The notes: generated by a model from the letters alone, not told the origin. Shown: positions 8,709 to 17,657, numbered from the stretch's first letter. The stretch: 37,084 nt of DNA from an uncultured Bacteroides sp. (GCA_900542985.1 UQPQ01000027.1:1-37084), one strand, 5' to 3'. Numbers and translations: made by a program.

Positions 8709-9554
8709 ATGAAATTAATTCAAACAATTCACGAACTTCGTGTAGCACTGGATGTGCTTCGGAAAGAAGGTAAAACGATTGGCTTGGTTCCTACAATGGG
8801 AGCTTTGCACGATGGACACGCTTCGCTGGTTAAGCGGGCAGTGGCCGAAAATGATGTAGTAGTGGTCAGTGATTTTGTAAACCCTACTCAGTTTAATGAT
8901 AAGAATGATTTGCTGAAATATCCGCGTACGCTGGATGCCGACTGCGCGTTGCTGGAGGCATGTGGAGCCGATTTTGTATTTGCTCCTTCTGTTGAAGAAA
9001 TCTATCCCGAACCGGATACACGGCAGTTCAGCTATGCTCCGCTGGATACCGTGATGGAAGGTAAATACCGTCCGGGACACTTCAATGGGGTTTGTCAGAT
9101 TGTGAGCAAATTGTTCTTGATTGTGGAGCCTACCCGTGCGTATTTTGGCGAGAAAGACTTCCAGCAGTTGGCTATTATCCGGGAAATGGTGCGCAAGTAT
9201 CCTTTCGACTTGGAAATTGTAGGTTGTCCGATTGTCCGCGAAGCAGACGGATTGGCTTTGAGCAGTCGTAATGCACGTTTGTCTGCAGAACAGCGTGTGC
9301 AGGCATTGAAGATTTCAAAAACTCTGTTTGATAGTGTGGAGTATGGAAAAACTCATACATTGGCAGAAACAAAGCAATTTGTAGAAGCAGCGATTGCCGA
9401 AGCAGAAGGATTGGAACTGGAGTATTTTGAAGTGGTAGATGGAAATACTTTGCAGACAGTGACAAATTGGGAAGACAGCCATTATATTGTGGGATGTATT
9501 ACTGTGTTCTGCGGTGAAGTACGTTTAATTGATAATATAAAATATAAGGAGTAA
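8709..9554 (+). CDS. panC: Pantothenate synthetase (pantoate-beta-alanine ligase)
   Basis: Joins pantoate to beta-alanine with ATP to make pantothenate, the CoA precursor, in the cytosol. The 281 residues match the usual family length. Diagnostic motifs are the nucleotide-binding [10 protein letters not shown] (28-37, HxGH variant of the HIGH signature), FVNPTQF near 56, FGEKDFQQ (146-153) and the KMSKS-like SSRN (185-188). It is followed after 8 bp by panD, which supplies the beta-alanine, so substrate supply and ligation are coupled in one operon. A canonical promoter lies directly upstream. Confidence 0.97.
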   Translation: MKLIQTIHELRVALDVLRKEGKTIGLVPTMGALHDGHASLVKRAVAENDVVVVSDFVNPTQFNDKNDLLKYPRTLDADCALLEACGADFVFAPSVEEIYPEPDTRQFSYAPLDTVMEGKYRPGHFNGVCQIVSKLFLIVEPTRAYFGEKDFQQLAIIREMVRKYPFDLEIVGCPIVREADGLALSSRNARLSAEQRVQALKISKTLFDSVEYGKTHTLAETKQFVEAAIAEAEGLELEYFEVVDGNTLQTVTNWEDSHYIVGCITVFCGEVRLIDNIKYKE

Positions 9555-9562
9555 TTAAAGCG

Positions 9563-9913
9563 ATGATGATAGAAGTCTTGAAATCGAAAATTCATTGCGT
9601 AACTGTCACCGAAGCCAACTTAAATTACATGGGTAGTATTACTATCGATGAAGATTTGATGGATGCAGCCAATATGATTGCAGGAGAAAAGGTGCAAATT
9701 GTAGATAATAATAACGGCGAACGTTTCGAAACCTATATTATAAAAGGTGAGCGTGGTTCCGGATGCATCTGTTTGAATGGTGCTGCTGCACGTAAGGTAC
9801 AGGTAGGCGATGTGGTTATTATCATGTCGTACGCTTTGATGGATTTCGAGGAAGCCAAGTCGTTTAAACCGACTGTGGTTTTTCCGGATAGAGTGACCAA
9901 TAAGATTGTGTAA
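9563..9913 (+). CDS. panD: Aspartate 1-decarboxylase precursor
   Basis: Pyruvoyl-dependent enzyme converting L-aspartate to beta-alanine for pantothenate. The 116-residue proenzyme carries the self-cleavage site Gly24-Ser25 in YMGSITID; Ser25 becomes the pyruvoyl group. Using the first of two adjacent ATG codons gives the same Gly24-Ser25 numbering as the E. coli protein, which supports that start. The conserved NGAAAR stretch is also present. It lies 8 bp after panC and is followed by a strong terminator, so the operon is panC-panD only; panB is not here. Confidence 0.97.
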   Translation: MMIEVLKSKIHCVTVTEANLNYMGSITIDEDLMDAANMIAGEKVQIVDNNNGERFETYIIKGERGSGCICLNGAAARKVQVGDVVIIMSYALMDFEEAKSFKPTVVFPDRVTNKIV

Positions 9914-9958
9914 GAGCAGTGTTCCTTGTGAACCAATAAACTCATCTGAAATAAAAAC

Positions 9959-9998
9959 GTCCGGTTGTTCCTTCTATGGGAGCAGCCGGACATTTTTT
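9959..9998. terminator. Terminator between panD and the MFS exporter
   Basis: Arms 9959-9971 and 9979-9991 pair over 13 bp including GTCCGG/CCGGAC with two G-U wobbles, followed by ATTTTTTA. The opposite strand also has a T-rich tail (GTTTTTATTT), so it can end both convergent transcripts. Confidence 0.85.
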
Positions 9999-10017
9999 AT
10001 GTCATCAAGACGACATT

Positions 10018-11208
10018 TTATTTCTTATAATATTGTGCTAAAGCAAGTGTGCGCCGTAAAGCCATACGGGTACAGAGGAAAGAACATACCGAACCTACCA
10101 GGAATACAATACCGGTAGATGTCATGATATTCCCCAGTCCTACAATAGGCGAAACGATACCTCCGAATGCAAATCCTAAGGCTCCCAGCAGTGCAGATGC
10201 CATGCCCGCATGAGTACGTTCGCTGTCCATGGCCAATGTGTTTGAAGCCGTAAAGGTCAATCCCAACATGGAGAGCAGGCCTATCAGAAGGACTTCATAG
10301 ATCCAAAAGCTGCATTCAGAACCAAGGGCTATGCAAAGCAGTGCTGAGACGACAACCATTCCCATACTACCCCGATACAGCGCTTGTTCGGGATGGGGAA
10401 ATTTGACTGCACAAGCAGCTGAAATCACGATGGAAATGGCATTGATACCAAAGCAAATGCTGAACATCATGGGAGAGAATCCATAATGCTCCTGCATGAT
10501 AAAAGGTGCAGAAGCAATGTTGGCAAACAATACTCCTTGTCCGAAACCAAACTGGAGAATGTAGTACATGTAACGGCGGTTATGGATTACCTTGATGAAA
10601 TTAATATATACATCTTTCCATTCTGTATGAGGTCGTCGGGTACGTGGAAGTGATTCCTGAAAATGCAGACAGCCTGCCAACAGGATAATGCCTAATACGA
10701 ATAAGGTCCAGAATATTCCTTGCCATCCCGTACTGTCGGCCATACTTCCTCCTGCAATGGGAGCTGCTACGGGAGCTACTCCGTTGATGGCTCCAATGAT
10801 TGCCAGCATTTTTGCCAGTTCTTTTCCAGAGTATTTGTCTGCAGCAATGGAGCGGGAAATCACAATGCCACCTGCTCCAGCTATACCCTGTACAAGGCGC
10901 CATCCTACAAATTGCATAATCCGTTCCGAACAGAGGCAACCTATGGTAGACAATAAAAACAGAATCAAAGCTGCAAGTAGAGGAGGGCGTCGCCCGTATT
11001 TATCGCTCAGTGGTCCGAAAAACAATTGTCCCACAGCCAGACCTATCATACTTGCTGTAAGTCCCAGCTGCACCTGCGAAGAAGTGGTGTGGAAATAACC
11101 GGTCATTGCAGGTAAGGTGGGAAGATACATGTCGGTTACAAAGGGACCAAATGCTGTAAGCATTCCTAAAAATACCAGAATAAATAGTTGAGAGTTGTTT
11201 TGTGTCAT
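10018..11208 (-). CDS. Bcr/CflA-type MFS multidrug efflux transporter
   Basis: A 396-residue, 12-helix major facilitator transporter (DHA1 type). The first helix contains FGPFVTDMYLPTLPAM, typical of Bcr/CflA exporters, and motif A appears as GPLSDKYGRRPPLL between helices 2 and 3. Such proteins export drugs or small metabolites with proton antiport; the real substrate is unknown. I chose the ATG at 11206-11208 (MTQNNSQLF) over an upstream one at 11292, because a -7 box lies between them (11235-11242) and the first helix begins right after the chosen start. It is divergent from an AraC-type regulator gene, a common arrangement for a locally controlled exporter. Confidence 0.88.
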   Translation of the reverse strand: MTQNNSQLFILVFLGMLTAFGPFVTDMYLPTLPAMTGYFHTTSSQVQLGLTASMIGLAVGQLFFGPLSDKYGRRPPLLAALILFLLSTIGCLCSERIMQFVGWRLVQGIAGAGGIVISRSIAADKYSGKELAKMLAIIGAINGVAPVAAPIAGGSMADSTGWQGIFWTLFVLGIILLAGCLHFQESLPRTRRPHTEWKDVYINFIKVIHNRRYMYYILQFGFGQGVLFANIASAPFIMQEHYGFSPMMFSICFGINAISIVISAACAVKFPHPEQALYRGSMGMVVVSALLCIALGSECSFWIYEVLLIGLLSMLGLTFTASNTLAMDSERTHAGMASALLGALGFAFGGIVSPIVGLGNIMTSTGIVFLVGSVCSFLCTRMALRRTLALAQYYKK

Positions 11209-11234
11209 AAAAATAGGATGTTTGAAAAACGATG

Positions 11235-11242
11235 CAAAAATA
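11235..11242 (-). promoter_or_regulatory. Putative -7 box of the MFS gene
   Basis: The minus strand reads TATTTTTG, a TAnnTTTG match 26 bp before the chosen ATG. It supports the shorter reading frame. No convincing -33 element. Confidence 0.45.
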
Positions 11243-11331
11243 GACAATGTATAGGGGATGTCGGATACCATTTTCTGTGCAGTTTTTTTCATAAACGGAA
11301 CAATTAAGGTATAATATTGGCTTGAAATAGC

Positions 11332-11339
11332 TACTTTTG
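11332..11339 (+). promoter_or_regulatory. Putative -7 box of the AraC-type regulator
   Basis: TACTTTTG matches TAnnTTTG and lies 21 bp before the ATG at 11361. A TTG codon inside this box could extend the frame but would be upstream of the transcript start. Confidence 0.45.
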
Positions 11340-11360
11340 TTTCATAAAAGTCAGTTTGCG

Positions 11361-12221
11361 ATGGATACTTCTTTATTGTCTTCTCTTTCCGGAATCTATT
11401 ACGAGGAAAGTAATTTGGATTTTCTGTTGCCGTCTCCGCTTTATTTTAATTGTGGGGTGCAAATACTGTGTGTGCATGGCAACGGAGTTATTTCTACAGG
11501 TGCCCAATGCTTTCATTTGCAGGAGATGTCCGAGATTATTTTCTGGGATGGAAGTATCATGCAATTGCTTCATTCCTCCGATGATTTTCTGGTAAGGATG
11601 GTACTTTATCCCAAGCGGGTGTTTCTGCAGGCTGCCGTTTCTTTGGATACAACCTTTTTCAATTACATGCGAGAATTTCCTTTGTACAATCACGGACAGG
11701 AGAAAGATGCTCAGAGTTGGGAGAAAGTCAATCTGTGGCTGGATATGGCCAAAATGCTTTTCACTCAGCCGGCTGGTCTTTTCAAGGAACGGCTGGAATT
11801 GAATTTCCTGCAGAGTATGCTGATGTGGATTTTCAGTACAATACCGGATACATATGTATCAGTAGCTCGTTCGTATACTCGCAAGCAATTATTGTTTCAC
11901 CGCTTTATGCATCTGATTCACGAACATGCTCTGCGAGAACATCAGATCGGGTTTTATGCAGACAGGCTCTGTATTTCCTCCCGTTATTTGAATGAGATAA
12001 CCGTGGAGTATTCGAAAGGAAAAACACCGAAGGAGTTGATTGATGAACAGCTGACCGTTGAGATCAAAGTCCAGCTGAATAAACTGGATTTGTCGGTAGA
12101 AGAGGTTGCAGGAATTTGTTGTTTCCCGGATTCTTCGTATCTGAGTCGCTTCTTTAAGAAGCATACAGGAATTACCCCCAAAGAGTTTCGTAATAGAGAG
12201 AAGGGAAAGCGTTTGGATTGA
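11361..12221 (+). CDS. AraC family transcriptional regulator
   Basis: A 286-residue protein with a C-terminal AraC/XylS double helix-turn-helix (about the last 95 residues: IGFYADRLCISSRYLNEITVEYSKGKTPKELI, then LSVEEVAGICCFPDSSYLSRFFKKHTGITPKEFR). The N-terminal half looks like a cupin-type sensing domain but has no identifiable ligand motif. I start it at the ATG 11361 (MDTSLLSSLSG), since the further upstream TTG at 11337 falls inside a -7 box. The gene is divergent from the Bcr/CflA exporter with about 150 bp between starts, so it probably regulates that exporter and perhaps the outer-membrane-type gene downstream; that is inference from position. Confidence 0.88.
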   Translation: MDTSLLSSLSGIYYEESNLDFLLPSPLYFNCGVQILCVHGNGVISTGAQCFHLQEMSEIIFWDGSIMQLLHSSDDFLVRMVLYPKRVFLQAAVSLDTTFFNYMREFPLYNHGQEKDAQSWEKVNLWLDMAKMLFTQPAGLFKERLELNFLQSMLMWIFSTIPDTYVSVARSYTRKQLLFHRFMHLIHEHALREHQIGFYADRLCISSRYLNEITVEYSKGKTPKELIDEQLTVEIKVQLNKLDLSVEEVAGICCFPDSSYLSRFFKKHTGITPKEFRNREKGKRLD

Positions 12222-12293
12222 GAGAAATACATGAAGGAGAGGCATATGTATATGCCTGATGGAATTGCCTGGAAAAAGAAATGATGCAGGGAG

Positions 12294-12325
12294 TTTGTTT
12301 AATTGGAAATATAGTCTTACATTTA
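12294..12325 (+). promoter_or_regulatory. Possible promoter of the 12433 gene
   Basis: TTTG at 12294-12297 and TACATTTA at 12318-12325 with a 20-bp spacer; the -7 differs from TAnnTTTG only in the last base. It would give a leader of about 100 nt. Support is from spacing and consensus only. Confidence 0.35.
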
Positions 12326-12432
12326 AAAACTGATGAAATGTATCTGTCCGACCCCTAGTGCATTGATTGTCTGCAGTCGGGTAAGGTTGGAGAAAAACTA
12401 TAGGTAGAAACAGACTGTTAAAAAGTATAATT

Positions 12433-13167
12433 ATGAATCTCCGATTTGTCAAACTGTGTGTAGGAGGCTTGATGTTTGTAATGACTCCTCTATATGCTCA
12501 AGAGAAAAGCGCAAACGTGCAGAAACTGGAAGCCTTGCGTTATCAGCGGCAACTTCATCTGAGCACAACGTTTGTGGGAAGTATCGACTTGGCTCATCAT
12601 TCCGATAATCCGGCTGCAAGGATTTTTGGGGAACCTCCTTCTGTAGCTCCTGCAGAAGATATCCGGCTTACTCATCTGTGTGGAGCACGCTGGGGATGGT
12701 ATGCCGATTTCCGCGTGAAATACTATGTAAGCAAACTGGAGCATAGTGACTTTTTGGAGGGTTTTGTTTCGGCTATCTCTCCTTTAAGCTACTTTCATAT
12801 AGGTTATAGCGTAGGGGGAGTGTACCGTTTGGAGGGAACGCGCTGGCAATGTTATCCCCGTGTAGGGATAGGACAGAATTTTTACGGATATAATCGTAAG
12901 AAGGAGTCGGATGGTGAGCTGTGTCTGGAAAGTGACGGAAAAACATTCTGTATGGACGTAGGCATCATGACACAGTATCGTCTGACTCCTCTTTTTGCAA
13001 TTACTTTTGATGTCTTGTACAGACAGCCCCTGACTTCCGCCGAGAGTTATTTGCTACTGGAAACAGAAACGGGTATGCAACCTTATTCTTATCGTAGCAG
13101 CACACTGGGACGTGAACTGAATGTGGGCATCGGTATTAATTTCTGTTTTAGTCTGAAGAAGAAATAG
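12433..13167 (+). CDS. Hypothetical secreted protein, probable outer-membrane beta-barrel
   Basis: A 244-residue protein with a signal peptide (MNLRFVKLCVGGLMFVMTPLYAQ, likely cut after Ala22). The mature part alternates polar and aromatic residues (GWYADFRVKYYVSKL, YFHIGYSVGGVYRL, YPRVGIGQNFYGYNR) and ends with GRELNVGIGINFCFSLKKK, a pattern of antiparallel barrel strands. I do not recognise a specific family. It lies 211 bp after the AraC regulator on the same strand, with its own possible promoter. It has no SusC/SusD partner nearby. Function unknown; an outer-membrane location is inferred from the strand pattern. Confidence 0.7.
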   Translation: MNLRFVKLCVGGLMFVMTPLYAQEKSANVQKLEALRYQRQLHLSTTFVGSIDLAHHSDNPAARIFGEPPSVAPAEDIRLTHLCGARWGWYADFRVKYYVSKLEHSDFLEGFVSAISPLSYFHIGYSVGGVYRLEGTRWQCYPRVGIGQNFYGYNRKKESDGELCLESDGKTFCMDVGIMTQYRLTPLFAITFDVLYRQPLTSAESYLLLETETGMQPYSYRSSTLGRELNVGIGINFCFSLKKK

Positions 13168-13272
13168 CAGGTATCTCTCGTTTTATCTTGTTATAAGAGG
13201 CTGGGGAAGAACAAAGGTCTGATTTCCTGAAAGGAGGGGAGAGAATACGGAAGGAGAACTGTAGTTGAAAAT

Positions 13273-13340
13273 GAAAGTGACAAAATGTAACTTTCTCTGA
13301 TGAGGCTGGTGGGCACAGAAGGTAGTTGACAAAATGTCAA
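13273..13340. promoter_or_regulatory. Pair of related palindromes (operator-like)
   Basis: Site A (13273-13295) is GAAAGTGACA-aaa-TGTAACTTTC with one mismatch; site B (13326-13340) is TTGACA-aaa-TGTCAA, perfect. They share the core TGACAAAATGT and their centres are 49 bp apart. The shape suggests binding by a dimeric regulator, but no gene starts immediately downstream. Confidence 0.4.
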
Positions 13341-13624
13341 ATCAGACCGCTCTACACGGCTTTATTTGGACTCGGATACGAGGACGCTTGCAAATTTGCC
13401 TGTTTTTGGAGGTTCTCTGAAATCCGAATGAAACCTTAATTGACTGTTTTGCTTATTCTATCTCTTTAAAGGTGTTAAAGTGTAGCTTTTTGTAGTGTAA
13501 TGGCTGGAAGCGGATACTTTTTGCCTTTTTGAAATAGATGGGTTTTAAAGTCGGTAAATGTATACAATAAGGTGAAAAAGAGATTTTACCTATGAATTGG
13601 AGGGCGAAAATTCCATTTTTTGTC

Positions 13625-13712
13625 GTGTTGATATACGCGACTGATAGCGTAAGCGTACGTGACTTGTCGCGTAAGCAATCGGTACAGGTATCGTAAGCCT
13701 TCGATACAAGTC
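13625..13712. repeat. Imperfect 22-bp tandem repeat, four units
   Basis: Units at 13647-13668, 13669-13690 and 13691-13712 share the pattern CGTAAGCnnnCGnnACnnGT with no spacers. A degenerate fourth unit at 13625-13646 keeps the CG, AC and T positions. Unit 3 contains the inverted repeat GTATCG/CGATAC (13688-13693, 13702-13707). It lies far from any gene start. Confidence 0.65.
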
Positions 13713-13914
13713 GTATTTGATGGTGAAAAATGTATGAAAAAGCTGTTGTACAGCATGGTTTAACCCTTCTTTTTAAGGTTATAAAGTTGCGTGAAGCTAT
13801 GTTTTATTCAAAATGCGCGTTAGCTGGAAAGTGTGATTTGTTTGTTTTTGATAGTAGAATCCTTATTAGGGTGTCATTTTGATTTTATGTCTGAATGGAC
13901 GTTGTGTTAAAAAG

Positions 13915-13948
13915 AAACCGGGATTCACTGAACAGTGAATCCCGGTTT
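13915..13948 (-). terminator. Terminator of the aspT-fbp operon
   Basis: A perfect 16-bp stem (13915-13930 with 13933-13948) around AA, containing CCGGGATTCACTG. On the minus strand it is followed by TTTCTTTTT, placing an intrinsic terminator about 37 bp after the fbp stop. Confidence 0.88.
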
Positions 13949-13984
13949 TCTGTATGTGTATGAAACGGATTGTTCCGATTGTCA

Positions 13985-15982
13985 TTAAAGTGCTTTTTCC
14001 TTTATGATGCCGGTGTTGTAGGCAACCAGCAGCTTTTTCAGGTCTTCTATCTGAATACTCAATTCTTTTCCCTTGTCGGTGTCTTTTACCATCATACGTT
14101 TGGCACTCATTTCCACCAGTTGGGTAGTCGACTTGATGTCCTGGCCTTCTTCGATGGCTTTCTGCGTAGAGGTGAAAGGTTCATGCTGTACCAGCTGGAA
14201 ACCGCGTGAGTGGTAAACCAGCGTATAGCCGGCTATACCTGTTTCCGGTTGGTAGGCTTTCGAGAATCCTCCGTCAATCACCATCAGTTTGCCATTGGCC
14301 TTGATCGGCTTTTCTCCTTTGACAGCCTTTACGGGTACGTGTCCGTTAATGATATGACGATGCTCGCCTTCTACCTGGAACTCATCCATAATCATGTCGC
14401 ATACATCCTCACGGTTGCGCAGTTCGTAGTAATAACCTTTTACTTCCTTATGTGTTTCTTTATCGCTTAAGAAGTAACGTTCAAAAGTCGCCATTTTGCT
14501 TTTATCGAAGGCTGGAGAATCTTTTCCGCACCACAGGTACCATACGTAGTCTAAAGCAAATGCCTTTTCTTTACTTTCGTTGTCGTCGAAATAAGCCTGT
14601 CGGATGAGTTGTCCTACCCGTTCCAGAAGTGCTTTTCCTTTGTACCGTTTACCTGCAATATCTACTTCTTTCAGACTGCCGTCTTCGTTTAGAGGCATGG
14701 AGGCATGATACAGCAGATTGGAGTTGCATACATTATACATGCAGCCATAGCGGAACAGGCATTTCATGTGCTTGCGCAATTTTTCACTGCTGGTGAAAGA
14801 ATGGTGCAGTTTGGTTACAATTTCCTGTTCTTCTTCGGTCAGTTTATATGGGTTGGCCGGATCGACTGTAGGGAAGTAACAGTCTCCCATTTCATATTCT
14901 TTTCCGTTCAGCATCAATGTCTTTCGTTCGAAATTGATACAGTGTAACAACATACGGTCTTCCATTTGGAATTCCGGACGGCGCTGTATGATTTCGGCTT
15001 CCAGTTTGAACTGAATCACACTGATGGCTTTGTGCATCTGTGCGATGAGGCGGATTGTCTTTTCGTTGTAAGGGCTGGCTTCCTTGTCTATTTTTGGGAA
15101 GAAATTGGTACATGGATCATCGGCATAGGCCTCCATTGCAAAAGTGGCAAGCGGCAACAGGTTGATACCGTATCCGTCTTCCAGTGCAGAAAGGTTGCCG
15201 TAGCGCATAGCCAGACGTAGTACGTTGGCTATGTTGCAGTCGTTACCTGCTGCAGCACCCATCCATAAAATATCGTGGTTTCCCCATTGGATGTCAAAGT
15301 TATGGTAGTTGCACAATATATCCATGATGATATGCGGTCCAGGACCACGGTCGAAGATATCGCCCAAGATGTGCAGTGAGTCGATTGTCAGACGCTGAAT
15401 CAGGTTGCACATTGCAATAATGAATTCATCGGCACGGTGTGTATCGATGATGGTGCGTATAATGACATTGATATAAGCCTGCTTGTTGGGTTCGATACTG
15501 CTTTCGTGAAGCAACTCCTGAATAATGTACGAGAATTCTTCGGGCAAAGCTTTACGTACTTTTGAACGTGTATATTTGGATGACACATTCTGGCATACCT
15601 TTACCAACTGGTTCAGGGTGATGACATACCAGTCTACAATATCTGTTTCTGTTTCCTTTACCAGCTGAAGCTTTTGTTCCGGATAGTAAATCAGTGTGCA
15701 GATTTCTTTCTTTTCTGTCTCGCGCAGGGTATTGCCGAAGATTTCGTTTACCTTGCGTTTGATGGCACCCGAAGCATTGCGCAGTACATGCTGGAAAGCT
15801 TCATACTCGCCGTGCAGGTCGGCCAGAAAATGTTCCGTACCTTTAGGAAGGTTCATGATTGCTTCCAGATTGATGATTTCCGTACTTGCAGCAGCAATGG
15901 TAGGGAAATTATGTGACAGCAACTCCAAATAACGGAGGTCCTGCTTGATGATTTCGGGAGTAATTTGCTTGTATATGTTCAT
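13985..15982 (-). CDS. fbp: Class III fructose-1,6-bisphosphatase
   Basis: Hydrolyses fructose-1,6-bisphosphate to fructose-6-phosphate, the committed gluconeogenic step, in the cytosol. At 665 residues it has the length of the class III (Firmicutes/Bacteroidetes) enzyme and is unrelated in fold to E. coli Fbp. Metallophosphoesterase motifs are visible: DLHGE (Asp55, His57), GDIFDRG (207-213), GNHD (234-237) and a later GHVPV with a metal-site His. The start MNIYKQITPEII fits the family. It lies 13 bp downstream of the AspT-like transporter gene, so the two are probably cotranscribed, and a strong terminator follows. Confidence 0.95.
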   Translation of the reverse strand: MNIYKQITPEIIKQDLRYLELLSHNFPTIAAASTEIINLEAIMNLPKGTEHFLADLHGEYEAFQHVLRNASGAIKRKVNEIFGNTLRETEKKEICTLIYYPEQKLQLVKETETDIVDWYVITLNQLVKVCQNVSSKYTRSKVRKALPEEFSYIIQELLHESSIEPNKQAYINVIIRTIIDTHRADEFIIAMCNLIQRLTIDSLHILGDIFDRGPGPHIIMDILCNYHNFDIQWGNHDILWMGAAAGNDCNIANVLRLAMRYGNLSALEDGYGINLLPLATFAMEAYADDPCTNFFPKIDKEASPYNEKTIRLIAQMHKAISVIQFKLEAEIIQRRPEFQMEDRMLLHCINFERKTLMLNGKEYEMGDCYFPTVDPANPYKLTEEEQEIVTKLHHSFTSSEKLRKHMKCLFRYGCMYNVCNSNLLYHASMPLNEDGSLKEVDIAGKRYKGKALLERVGQLIRQAYFDDNESKEKAFALDYVWYLWCGKDSPAFDKSKMATFERYFLSDKETHKEVKGYYYELRNREDVCDMIMDEFQVEGEHRHIINGHVPVKAVKGEKPIKANGKLMVIDGGFSKAYQPETGIAGYTLVYHSRGFQLVQHEPFTSTQKAIEEGQDIKSTTQLVEMSAKRMMVKDTDKGKELSIQIEDLKKLLVAYNTGIIKEKAL

Positions 15983-15995
15983 GGGTCAGATTAAG

Positions 15996-17657
15996 TTATA
16001 GAAAGAACATTAAAATAAGTTGTGCGATAATGACTCTGGTAAACATGCCGAGAGGGTAGACTGTAGCATAGCTTACAGAAGGATTATCGTTGGGAATAAT
16101 ATCGTTGGCATAATTCAGTGCCATCGGATTGGCCATACTTCCGCAGAGCATTCCGCAGGTATTGCCAAAATCGAGACCGCAAAAGCGTAATGCGACCAAG
16201 GCCATGATGACAACCGGAATAAAAGTAATAAGGAATCCGATGCCTACCCATAAAGCACCCTCCGGGCGCATGACAGTTTCGAAGAACTGTGCTCCGGCAT
16301 CAAGTCCCAGACAGGCTAAATAGAGCGACAGACCTATACCGCGCAGCATCAGGTTAGCACTGCGTGTGGTGTAAGTAAGCAGAAGGAAGCGTGGACCATA
16401 GGCACCAATCAAGATACCGATAATGATAGGTCCTCCCGCCAGTCCTAATTTCACCGGAGAACTGATGCCCGGAATGGCAATAGGAATGGACCCTACAATC
16501 AGTCCTAATACAATACCGATAAAGATGGAAGCAAGGTTCGGGTCTTTTAAGGTCTTGACTCTATTTCCCAACACTTTTTCTACATTCTGAATGGCAGCTG
16601 CTTCGCCTACTACGGTCAGACGGTCTCCCAACTGCAAGATAAGTCCCGGAGTGGCCAATAGTTGTACACCGCTGCGCAGTACACGGCTGATGTTGATACC
16701 GTATGTGTTGCGCAGGCGCAAAGCTCCCAGTTTCTTTCCGTTTATTTCCGGTCGCGATATGATAATATGCTTTGAAATAAGTTGGCTGTCTATGGCATTC
16801 CAGTCGATGTCTTCCTTGTTCCAGTCGCGGTTTTCCTGTTCTCCGAATAGAATAGTCAGAGCCGGAGCATCTTTCTCGGTTGTGATGACTAACAGACGGT
16901 CGTTTTCTTTCAGGATTTTGTCAGAAGTAGGAATGCTTACCATACCTTCTCTCCAGATTCGTGAGATGACGAATTTGGGATAACTCATCTTGGCTATGTC
17001 CTGAATACTTTTGTTGAAGATAGCCGGATTGTGTACCTGAAAGGTAGCAATGTAAGTATGATTGGGATCATCGTGTTCCTGTTCTTCCAGATCTTTCGGA
17101 CGGACAAAGAGTTTTCGTACCACAATGATGGCCAGAATGACACCGACTACTCCTAACGGATAGGTGACTGCACAACTTAGTGCAGCTCCGCTGGTCGGTT
17201 CACCCAGTTGTTTAAGGGTTTGCTGGGCAGCACCGAGTGCCGGAGTATTGGTTGTGGCACCGCATAGGATTCCCACCATGTCGGGCAGGGAAATGGAGGT
17301 GGTCTTGCTTAAGGCTACAGCCATAATGGTGCCTAACAGGATAACTCCTAATCCTAGTAAATTAAGTCTATATCCTCCTTTCTGAAAGGAACTGAAAAAA
17401 CCGGGACCAACTTGTAGCCCAAGTTCGTATACGAAAATTACTAAACCAAAACTTTCTGCGTAAGTGAGCATTTGAGGGTCGATAGAGAAACCCAGATGCC
17501 CGGCGAAAATCCCCATAAAGAAAACAAATGTAACTCCCAGCGAAATTCCGCAGATATGAATTTTGCCGAGTCCTAATCCGCCTGCAATGATGAGTGATAA
17601 AATGACGACTGCCTGCAATGCGGAGTGATTGAAAAATAAATCATATAACCATTCCAT
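15996..17657 (-). CDS. AspT/YidE family transporter with two TrkA-C domains
   Basis: A 553-residue inner-membrane protein. Two hydrophobic halves (about residues 10-185 and 375-553) flank a soluble middle with two RCK_C/TrkA-C domains (about 205-275 and 295-375). The halves are internal repeats: GILCGATTNTPALGAA...YPLG in the first is echoed by GMLCGSMANPMALNYAN...YPLG in the second. This is the aspartate:alanine exchanger (AspT/YidE) superfamily; the true substrate of this Bacteroides branch is not known. A perfect -7 box lies 4 bp before the ATG, so the message may be almost leaderless. The first gene of an operon with fbp. Confidence 0.88.
   Translation of the reverse strand: MEWLYDLFFNHSALQAVVILSLIIAGGLGLGKIHICGISLGVTFVFFMGIFAGHLGFSIDPQMLTYAESFGLVIFVYELGLQVGPGFFSSFQKGGYRLNLLGLGVILLGTIMAVALSKTTSISLPDMVGILCGATTNTPALGAAQQTLKQLGEPTSGAALSCAVTYPLGVVGVILAIIVVRKLFVRPKDLEEQEHDDPNHTYIATFQVHNPAIFNKSIQDIAKMSYPKFVISRIWREGMVSIPTSDKILKENDRLLVITTEKDAPALTILFGEQENRDWNKEDIDWNAIDSQLISKHIIISRPEINGKKLGALRLRNTYGINISRVLRSGVQLLATPGLILQLGDRLTVVGEAAAIQNVEKVLGNRVKTLKDPNLASIFIGIVLGLIVGSIPIAIPGISSPVKLGLAGGPIIIGILIGAYGPRFLLLTYTTRSANLMLRGIGLSLYLACLGLDAGAQFFETVMRPEGALWVGIGFLITFIPVVIMALVALRFCGLDFGNTCGMLCGSMANPMALNYANDIIPNDNPSVSYATVYPLGMFTRVIIAQLILMFFL

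Larger units (their letters stand above)
13168..13984. other. 817-bp gene-free region with repeats and palindromes
   Basis: The only stretch above 300 bp without a convincing gene. It holds two related palindromes (13273-13295, 13326-13340), a small open frame of 34 codons (13592-13696), a 22-bp tandem repeat (13625-13712), and at the right end the fbp terminator (13915-13948). No tRNA, rRNA or recognisable riboswitch is seen. The rest is AT-rich sequence with no long open frame on either strand; a decayed gene or an unrecognised small RNA is possible. Confidence 0.7.

Noticed and set aside
11209..11292. Longer start for the MFS exporter at 11292
   Set aside because: A -7 box lies downstream of it, and the family N-terminus begins near the ATG at 11208.
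12241..12256. GGCATA-tgta-TATGCC as terminator of the AraC gene
   Set aside because: The stem is only 6 bp with no T-tract; at most a weak operator.
13625..13712. Possible CRISPR array
   Set aside because: The 22-bp units are directly contiguous with no unique spacers, diverge from each other, and no cas gene is present.
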